From: Tyzzerella sp. An114
Lineage (GTDB): Bacteria; Bacillota; Clostridia; Lachnospirales; Anaerotignaceae
Assembly (NCBI RefSeq): GCF_002161055.1
Contig: NZ_NFLT01000005.1
Coordinates: 62,001-126,000 of the forward strand
Length of the DNA: 64,000 nucleotides
Reading direction: 5' to 3'
Shown: piece after piece, positions 57,071 through 64,000 of the stretch
How positions within the stretch are numbered: the stretch's first letter is position 1
Layout: the number at the start of each line of letters is the position of its first letter
Notes under the pieces: generated by a model
What the model saw: only the letters and a program-made list of their open reading frames with translations
Told to the model about the DNA's origin: nothing
Databases searched by the model: none
Translations under genes and position numbers: made by a program

Positions 57071-57364
57071 ATGTTAAGATTAAACCTTCAGTTTTTTGCA
57101 CATAAAAAAGGTGTTGGTTCAACAAGAAACGGCCGTGACTCTGAAGCTAAAAGACTTGGAGCTAAACGTGCTGATGGACAGATTGTAAGAGCTGGCAATA
57201 TTTTATACACACAGAGAGGTACAAAAATTCACCCAGGCGTTAACGTTGGTAAAGGTGGAAACGATACACTCTTTGCTTTAGTAGACGGACGTGTAAAATA
57301 TGAAAGAAAAGGCAGAGACAAAAAACAGGTTTCTGTTTACCCTGTTGTAGAAGCAGCAGAATAA
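57071..57364 (+). CDS. rpmA: 50S ribosomal protein L27 with cleavable N-terminal extension
   Basis: A 97-residue precursor starting MLRLNLQFF followed by [15 protein letters not shown]. Prp is expected to cut after F9, exposing the mature N-terminus that reaches the peptidyl transferase centre. The rest ([31 protein letters not shown]) is standard L27. Ribosome site GAGGAGGTG lies inside the end of prp. Confidence 0.97.
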   Translation: MLRLNLQFFAHKKGVGSTRNGRDSEAKRLGAKRADGQIVRAGNILYTQRGTKIHPGVNVGKGGNDTLFALVDGRVKYERKGRDKKQVSVYPVVEAAE

Positions 57365-57376
57365 TTTATGATAACT

Positions 57377-57412
57377 AAGGCTTCAAATGATTTCATTTGA
57401 AGCCTTGTTTTG
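57377..57412 (+). terminator. Terminator of the rplU operon
   Basis: Perfect 14-bp inverted repeat AAGGCTTCAAATGA / TCATTTGAAGCCTT with a 2-base centre and GTTTTGT after it. Confidence 0.85.
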
Positions 57413-57470
57413 TATGAACATTATTTTTTTATATATACTAAATAGATATGGGAAAGAGAGGTGTAATTAA

Positions 57471-58748
<1,278 letters not shown>

Positions 58749-58752
58749 TAAT

Positions 58753-58782
58753 AAAAAAGGTGCCTTTATGGTACCTTTTTTG
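58753..58782 (+). terminator. Terminator after obgE
   Basis: AAAAAAGGTGCC / GGTACCTTTTTT with one G-T pair and a short loop. Confidence 0.75.
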
Positions 58783-58804
58783 CTGTATTATGAGGTTTTA
58801 TTAA

Positions 58805-60016
58805 ATGAGTGCTTTAAATAATAATTATAAATATACCGTATATGCTTGTTATATTGGATATATCGTTCAGGGAATTATAAATAATATAAGCCCTATATTT
58901 TTTGTTATATATCAAAAACGTCTTGGAATATCCCTTGATAAAATAGGAATACTTATTGCCTTAAATTTTGGTACACAGATATTGACAGATATAATTGCAG
59001 CAAAATATGTTGATAGAATAGGTTATAGAAAAAGTATGATTATAGCTCATATTTCTGCTACAATAGGTATATTTGGCATAGGACTTTTTCCGTTAGTGTT
59101 TTCAAATGCTTTTTTAGGTCTTGTTTTTGCTACAATTTTGAATTCGATAGGTGGAGGACTTTTGGAGGTTTTAGTAAGCCCTATTGTTGAGTCTGTGCCT
59201 TCTAAAGAAAAAGACAAAGCTATGAGTATGTTACATTCATTTTATTGTTGGGGCTGTGTTGGTTTTATACTTATTTCAACTTTAGTTTTAAAATTTATAG
59301 GTGAAAGTTATTGGTATTTTATACCTTTTATGTGGGCAATAATACCTTTTATAAATATTTTTATGTTTTCTTATGTGCCTATAAATACTCTTGTTGAAGA
59401 AGATGAGAGAGTATCAATAAAGTTTTTCTTTGGAAAGAAAATATTTTGGATTATAGTAATAATGATGATATGTGCTGGAGCTTCTGAGTTGGGAATGTCC
59501 CAGTGGGCTTCATATTTTGCTGAAGTAGGTCTTGGAGTTAATAAAACTGTGGGAGATATTATGGGACCTGTCTTCTTTTCAATTATGATGGGACTTACAA
59601 GGCTTTTTTATGGCAAAAAAGGTGAAGTTGTAAATTTAGAAAAATTTATATGTATAAGCTGTTTATTGTGTGTTTTAAGTTATATTATGGCAGCTTTTTC
59701 TCCTTATCCTATTATAGGTCTTTTAGGCTGTGGATTATGTGGTCTTTCTGTCGGCATACTTTGGCCGGGAATGTTTAGTATTGCAGCTAAAAACTGTAAA
59801 GAAGGTGGAACAGCTCTATTTGCTATACTTGCCTTTGCCGGTGATATGGGTTGTGTTGCAGGTCCTCAGACAGTTAATATTATTTCAAGTATGTTTACTG
59901 ATTATGGAATAAAGGCTGGATTTATGGGAGCTATTGTATTTCCAATATTAATGATTGTTCTTATGATATTCTCTATAAAAAATAATATTTTCTCATATAA
60001 TAAAAAAAACACCTGA
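58805..60016 (+). CDS. Major facilitator superfamily transporter
   Basis: A 403-residue protein with about 12 helices. It shows the MFS A-like loop YVDRIGYRKSMIIAHISATIG between helices 2 and 3, a second-half counterpart, and a gut-Clostridia style GGGLLEVLVSPIVESVPSKEKDKAMSMLHSFYCWGC segment similar to fucose/glucose-type sugar or drug transporters. The substrate is unknown. It starts 56 bases after obgE beyond a terminator and is convergent with the TetR-type gene. Confidence 0.85.
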   Translation: MSALNNNYKYTVYACYIGYIVQGIINNISPIFFVIYQKRLGISLDKIGILIALNFGTQILTDIIAAKYVDRIGYRKSMIIAHISATIGIFGIGLFPLVFSNAFLGLVFATILNSIGGGLLEVLVSPIVESVPSKEKDKAMSMLHSFYCWGCVGFILISTLVLKFIGESYWYFIPFMWAIIPFINIFMFSYVPINTLVEEDERVSIKFFFGKKIFWIIVIMMICAGASELGMSQWASYFAEVGLGVNKTVGDIMGPVFFSIMMGLTRLFYGKKGEVVNLEKFICISCLLCVLSYIMAAFSPYPIIGLLGCGLCGLSVGILWPGMFSIAAKNCKEGGTALFAILAFAGDMGCVAGPQTVNIISSMFTDYGIKAGFMGAIVFPILMIVLMIFSIKNNIFSYNKKNT

Positions 60017-60038
60017 TTTTTAATCAGGTGTTTTTTTA
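60002..60038. terminator. Bidirectional terminator between the MFS and TetR-type genes
   Basis: AAAAAAAACACCTGATT / AATCAGGTGTTTTTTT with T runs on both strands. Confidence 0.85.
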
Positions 60039-60629
60039 TTATATATTTTCTAAAATATCTCCTGAAGTTATAAGGTCAAGATTTTTAACCATATCATCAA
60101 TAGATACTGACATATCATTTTCAAGCCACCAATTAGCCATAGCTATTGATGCACTTGTATAGTATTCCGCTAAAAGGGCAGGAGATATTTTGAATTTTAC
60201 ATTGTTTTTCTTTTCATTAAGTTTAAAATGATTTTTTAAATATTCTGTTATTGATGACTTAAAAACTTCTTCAACATAATTATTACCTTTGTCAAAAATA
60301 GTTTTTGACATTAAAAGTTTGTTTTCTGCTATATATTCAAGAACTCTTTTAAAAAGTAAAAGATAAAATGTTTTAGGTGCATCTGATGATGAAAGATGTT
60401 CGTTACACTGTTCATCAAATTTCTTTTGAAGTTCGATTATAATAGTTCTAAGAAGATGTTCTTTATCTTCAAAATGTTTATAAAATGTTGTTCTGTGAAC
60501 CATTGCTTTTTGACATATATCTGTTACAGATATTTCTGAAAAAGATTGAGTTTTTAAAAGTTCAAAAAGTGCAGTTGTCAAAAAACTGTAAGTTTGCCTT
60601 GTCCTTAAATCCATTTTTTTCTCTTTCAT
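60039..60629 (-). CDS. TetR-family transcriptional regulator
   Basis: A 196-residue repressor. The N-terminal helix-turn-helix is RTRQTYSFLTTALFELL, EISVTDICQKAMVHRTTFYKHFEDKEHLL (the YxHFxxKexL signature). The C-terminal helical half carries a TetR_C-type LAEYYTSASIAMANWWLEND. It is divergent from the RND efflux genes 175 bp away and is probably their repressor; an 11-bp dyad lies in that gap. Start at ATG 60629 after GGGGGT. Confidence 0.88.
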   Translation of the reverse strand: MKEKKMDLRTRQTYSFLTTALFELLKTQSFSEISVTDICQKAMVHRTTFYKHFEDKEHLLRTIIIELQKKFDEQCNEHLSSSDAPKTFYLLLFKRVLEYIAENKLLMSKTIFDKGNNYVEEVFKSSITEYLKNHFKLNEKKNNVKFKISPALLAEYYTSASIAMANWWLENDMSVSIDDMVKNLDLITSGDILENI

Positions 60630-60742
60630 TGTTTTATACCCCCTAATAATCTACATTTTTTAAAAATTGAATATTATATTTACAATAAATCCGCTCTGTT
60701 TCTTGTATTTTTCTACGTTTAGATTTAGTATATAATAAATAG

Positions 60743-60773
60743 ATACAGATGTAAAGATAATATACACTTGTAT
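60743..60773. promoter_or_regulatory. Candidate TetR-type operator between regulator and efflux genes
   Basis: ATACAGATGTA (60743-60753) and TACACTTGTAT (60763-60773) form an inverted repeat with 9 of 11 matches and a 9-base centre. A -10-like TATAAT (60731-60736) lies just upstream. The site would lie across the start of the adaptor transcript. Confidence 0.5.
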
Positions 60774-60804
60774 ATAAAAATCTTTGAAAAGGGAGGATAA
60801 TATA

Positions 60805-62121
60805 ATGAAATGTTTAAAAAAAGGCTGTTTTAAATCAATTACAGCACTTTTGACAGTATGTATATTTGTGTTTACAGGTTGTGCTAAAGAAGAAGAAACA
60901 CAAGAGCAGGCTGTAAGAACAGTAAAAACGGAAACAGTAAATATGGAGGGTGTTTTAAATACTTTAAGTTTAAGTGGAAATGTTACACCTGTTGAGACAG
61001 TAAATCTTTCTTTTAAACTTGATGGAGTTATTGACAAGGTTATACCTGACGAGGGAAGTTTTGTCAATAAGGGAGATATTGTGGCAAACTTAAAAACTGA
61101 TGATTACGCATTGCAGAAAAAAGCAGCGGAAGCCGATAAATATTCTGCACAGGCTGGAGTTTCAGCAGCGGAAAGTCAGTATGAAGCAGCTATGGCAGAG
61201 TATGAAGCGGCAAAATATCAGGTTGAAACAGAGATACCCTCAAAAATAGCTCAGGCAAAAGCTCAACTTGAACTTACACAGACAAATTATGAAAGAGTTG
61301 AAACTCTTTATAATAGTGGAATAGCTACAAAAAGCCAGTTTGATGAGATTTCAGCAAAACTTACAGCTGATAAAGAAACATATCAGCAGGCTTTAGATGC
61401 AAAGGGTATTGCAGAAGGTAAACTTGATGCTTCTTTGAAAAAAGTTGAAGCCTATGGAGCACAAATTTCTGCATCAACAGCTCTTGCAGATAAAGCACAA
61501 GCGGCAGTTGATAAATCTGTAAATGATTTGGGAGATACAACAATATATTCACCTATGAATGGAGTTGTACTTAAAAAACTTTTTTCATCAGGTGAGACAG
61601 TGGCAGCCGGTTATCCTGTGGCTGTAATAGGTAATATAAATAGTGTCTATATAGAGGTTGGTGTGTCTGATAAATATATAAATTCAATATCTCAAGGACA
61701 GACAGCTAAAATATATGTGTATGGTACAAATAAAGAATATACAGGAACAGTTGCTGAGATAGGTTCTTTAGCAGACAGTACAACAAGAACATTTACAGTA
61801 AAAATACTTGTTGATAATCCTAATGGTGAAATACGTCCGGGAATGGTTGCCAAAGCGGATATTAATATTTCCGGTGAAAATGTATGTCTTGTACCTGTAA
61901 ATACTGTTATACAGCTTTCATCAGGTTCTTTTATATTTACATATGATGAAAATACAAAAACTGTATCAAAGAAACCTGTCACAACAGGAGATATTATAGG
62001 TGATAATATACAGATTATAGAAGGTATATCAACAGGTGATGTCATTGTGACAGAAGGTCAATTCCTTCTCAGAGATGGAGACTCTGTAACAGTTGAGAAT
62101 GGTAATACAGAGGGGGCTTAA
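60805..62121 (+). CDS. RND efflux periplasmic-adaptor-like lipoprotein (HlyD/MFP family)
   Basis: A 438-residue exported adaptor. The lipobox is FVFTGC with C26. It has the first biotinyl-lipoyl half (LSGNVTPVETVNLSFKLDG, VIPDEGSFVNKGDIVA), a long coiled-coil hairpin (about 105-235, Ala/Glu/Lys rich), the second lipoyl half (DTTIYSPMNGVVLKKLFSSGE) and beta-barrel and membrane-proximal domains (IRPGMVAKADI and so on). In Gram-positive bacteria such adaptors help an RND or ABC pump at the cell surface. ATG 60805 follows AAAAGGGAGG; the upstream TTG (60784) precedes that site. The RND gene begins 3 bases after the stop. Confidence 0.9.
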   Translation: MKCLKKGCFKSITALLTVCIFVFTGCAKEEETQEQAVRTVKTETVNMEGVLNTLSLSGNVTPVETVNLSFKLDGVIDKVIPDEGSFVNKGDIVANLKTDDYALQKKAAEADKYSAQAGVSAAESQYEAAMAEYEAAKYQVETEIPSKIAQAKAQLELTQTNYERVETLYNSGIATKSQFDEISAKLTADKETYQQALDAKGIAEGKLDASLKKVEAYGAQISASTALADKAQAAVDKSVNDLGDTTIYSPMNGVVLKKLFSSGETVAAGYPVAVIGNINSVYIEVGVSDKYINSISQGQTAKIYVYGTNKEYTGTVAEIGSLADSTTRTFTVKILVDNPNGEIRPGMVAKADINISGENVCLVPVNTVIQLSSGSFIFTYDENTKTVSKKPVTTGDIIGDNIQIIEGISTGDVIVTEGQFLLRDGDSVTVENGNTEGA

Positions 62122-62124
62122 ACA

Positions 62125-64000
62125 ATGATAAAATGGAGTGTAACACATAAAAGAATTACAGCACTTTTTTGTATGATAATAATGGCTGTTGGTGCATTTT
62201 CATATTACAGTTCAGAGAGACAAGAAAATCCCAGTATAGAAAGTCCAATATGTTCTGTAACTTGTGTTTATCCTGGGGCAAGTCCTGAAGATGTTGAAAA
62301 ACAAGTTTTGAAACCTTTGGAAGATGAAGTTAATACTATATCTGATATAAAAACTCTTGAAAGCTATGCTATGAACTCGGTAGGTATAATAAAAATTACT
62401 CTTGAGGATATGAGTGATGATGATATAGAAAAAAAGTGGACAGAAGTTAAAGACAAAGTTGACAATGCAAAGGGAGAACTTCCTGAAAGTGCCTATGAAC
62501 CAGAGATTGAAACAGATTTTACAAGTTCTTATGGTCTTATATTAGGTTTGTCATCAGATGAATACAGTTATGAAGATATTAAGACAGCAGCAGACAGTTT
62601 GAAATCATCTCTTGAAAAAGTTGAAGGTGTAAAAGAGGTTGCCATAGAGGGTAATATATCACAGCAAGTTGAAATTGATTTGGATATGACAAAATTACAA
62701 AGCTATGGCATTTCTCCACAGACAGCAGCAACAGTTTTAAAGGCAAGAAATATAAATATACCAGGAGGAAATCTTGAGCTTGAAAAAATACAGATACCTG
62801 TTCAGATTACCGGAGAATATAACGATATTTCAGAGATAGAAAACACAATAATATCAGTATCAAAGGAAACAGGAACTCCGGTATATTTAAAAGACCTTGC
62901 AGAAATAAATCTTACATATGAAGACAAAGAGGAAACAGCTTATGTAAATGGTGAGAAAGCTCTTTTTGTATGTGTAAAATATATGGACGGTCTTAATATA
63001 CTTAAAATAGAGAAAAAACTTCAAAAAGTGATTTCAGATTTTAAAGTAAATGGTCTTTATGCAGATATGAATATGACAGAGCTTTATAATCAGGCACAGT
63101 TTGTAAATGAGTCTATATCTCTTTTTAATGAAAATCTTATATCTGCTATTATACTTGTTTTAATAGTTGTATTTATATCAATGGGTATAAGAAGTGCTCT
63201 TATAGTTGCTTTCCCTATACCTATTGTAATATGTATTGTTTTTACTTATATGAAAGCAACAGAAATTCCTATACATCAGGTTTCTATTGCTGCTCTCATA
63301 ATATGTTTGAGCCTTCTTGTGGCAAATGGTATAGTTTCAAATGATAATATGAATGTATACCTTGATAGAGGGGAAAATATTATGACAGCCTGTACAAAGG
63401 GTATAAAAGAGGTTAATATACCAATTTTAACATCTACTCTCACAACAGTTGCTTCATTCCTTCCCCTTGCCATGATGCAAGGCTCTGCGGGGAAATTTGT
63501 AAATTCTCTGCCTATACTTGTAACGGTGGCGCTTTTAGGCTCTTATATAACAAGTATAACTGTTGTTCCGGCTATGGGTTATATATTCCTTGACCCTAAA
63601 AAAATAAAACGTAATGAAAAAATGAAAGCACAGAAAGAAAAATTTAAAAAACTTTTTAGATTGGATAAAGGAAAAGGAGCTTTCAGCAATTTTTATATGA
63701 AAGTTCTTGATATAAGTCTTAGAAATCCTAGAAAAGTTCTTGCACTTTTTCTTGCAATGCTTATTGCTACATCAACAATAGTTCCAACAATGCTTATACA
63801 GCTTTTTCCTCCTGTTGAAAGGGAGCAATACGTTTTAAATGTCACTTTACAGGATGGTGCAACTGTTGAAAAAACAGAGGATGCTTGTTTGAAAGTTTCT
63901 GAAGTTCTTAAAAATGAAAGTTCAATAGATAATTTCTCATATAAAGTTGGCAACGGATATACAAAATATTACGTTTCATTTATGCCTAACAATATTGCAA
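62125..64000 (+). CDS. RND-family efflux transporter (AcrB/MexB-like), N-terminal part cut by window edge
   Basis: The frame starts at ATG 62125 (GAGGGGG 8 bases upstream) and stays open to the end of the window, 625 codons. It shows the first helix (about 10-28), the porter domain with SVTCVYPGASPEDVEKQVLKPLEDE and a first half ending near 330, then helices 2-6 with LFNENLISAIILVLIVVFISMG, a central loop, and the start of the second half (LRNPRKVLALFLAMLIATSTI). Full members have about 1020 residues, so about 400 are missing. It exports drugs, lipids or metabolites using the proton gradient, with the adaptor upstream. Confidence 0.92.
   Translation, partial: MIKWSVTHKRITALFCMIIMAVGAFSYYSSERQENPSIESPICSVTCVYPGASPEDVEKQVLKPLEDEVNTISDIKTLESYAMNSVGIIKITLEDMSDDDIEKKWTEVKDKVDNAKGELPESAYEPEIETDFTSSYGLILGLSSDEYSYEDIKTAADSLKSSLEKVEGVKEVAIEGNISQQVEIDLDMTKLQSYGISPQTAATVLKARNINIPGGNLELEKIQIPVQITGEYNDISEIENTIISVSKETGTPVYLKDLAEINLTYEDKEETAYVNGEKALFVCVKYMDGLNILKIEKKLQKVISDFKVNGLYADMNMTELYNQAQFVNESISLFNENLISAIILVLIVVFISMGIRSALIVAFPIPIVICIVFTYMKATEIPIHQVSIAALIICLSLLVANGIVSNDNMNVYLDRGENIMTACTKGIKEVNIPILTSTLTTVASFLPLAMMQGSAGKFVNSLPILVTVALLGSYITSITVVPAMGYIFLDPKKIKRNEKMKAQKEKFKKLFRLDKGKGAFSNFYMKVLDISLRNPRKVLALFLAMLIATSTIVPTMLIQLFPPVEREQYVLNVTLQDGATVEKTEDACLKVSEVLKNESSIDNFSYKVGNGYTKYYVSFMPNNIA

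Overview
The window is a 64 kb piece of a low-GC (roughly 30 percent), gene-dense chromosome from an anaerobic, Gram-positive Clostridia-type bacterium, most likely of the Lachnospirales or a close relative. Supporting signs are a SCIFF peptide and its radical SAM maturase next to secDF, S-layer-homology (SLH) surface proteins, a 2[4Fe-4S] ferredoxin, GlpP, a CggR-type glycolytic regulator, Prp plus an L27 with a cleavable N-terminus, a ZTP riboswitch on fhs, and a Bacillus-type SOS box on recA. No rRNA, tRNA, CRISPR array, prophage or insertion sequence was seen. The genus cannot be fixed from the sequence.

Layout. 1-1.3 kb: 3' end of etfA and glpP. 1.3-7.7 kb: a 2143-residue SLH-anchored M60-type (mucin-protease-like) surface protein carrying both a dockerin-like and a cohesin-like segment. 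8-14.1 kb: a two-component system whose response regulator is cut by an in-frame stop, then relQ, then an operon of VTC polyphosphate polymerase, DUF4956 membrane protein and DUF4353 lipoprotein. These three transcription units share TTTTAAG-type direct repeats at helical spacing. 14.1-21.8 kb: cggR, pgk, tpiA, gpmI and eno (no gap gene). 21.8-26.9 kb: a triple-repeat secreted protein and two MATE pumps. 27-31.4 kb: TIGR04086 protein, scfA, scfB, secD, secF. 31.4-39.8 kb: AGCS symporter, PAP2 phosphatase, B12-radical SAM protein, ferredoxin, SLH protein, DtxR/MntR regulator and a convergent zinc/manganese ABC transporter. 39.9-44.4 kb: purK, ftsK and a small membrane protein. 44.5-53.4 kb: ZTP riboswitch-fhs, folD, rimO-pgsA, cinA, a frameshifted EamA permease, recA (SOS box) and recX. 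53.4-58.7 kb: a 948-residue TPR protein, L21 leader-rplU-prp-rpmA, obgE. 58.8-64 kb: MFS transporter, a TetR-type regulator divergent from an RND efflux adaptor and a truncated RND pump.

How the parts work together. The glycolytic block covers the lower triose and phosphoglycerate steps. CggR has an operator with the spacing known from Bacillus subtilis in front of its own gene, and pgk has its own extended -10 promoter and a structured leader. ZTP sensing upstream of fhs, with folD downstream and purK nearby, forms a one-carbon/purine cluster. The most unusual region is 8-14 kb: signal transduction, alarmone synthesis, polyphosphate synthesis and a secreted repeat protein appear to share promoter repeats, while the obvious regulator carries a nonsense codon. 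Two genes (response regulator and EamA permease) are interrupted by single-base lesions; the second lies exactly on an A-AAA-AAG slippery heptamer.
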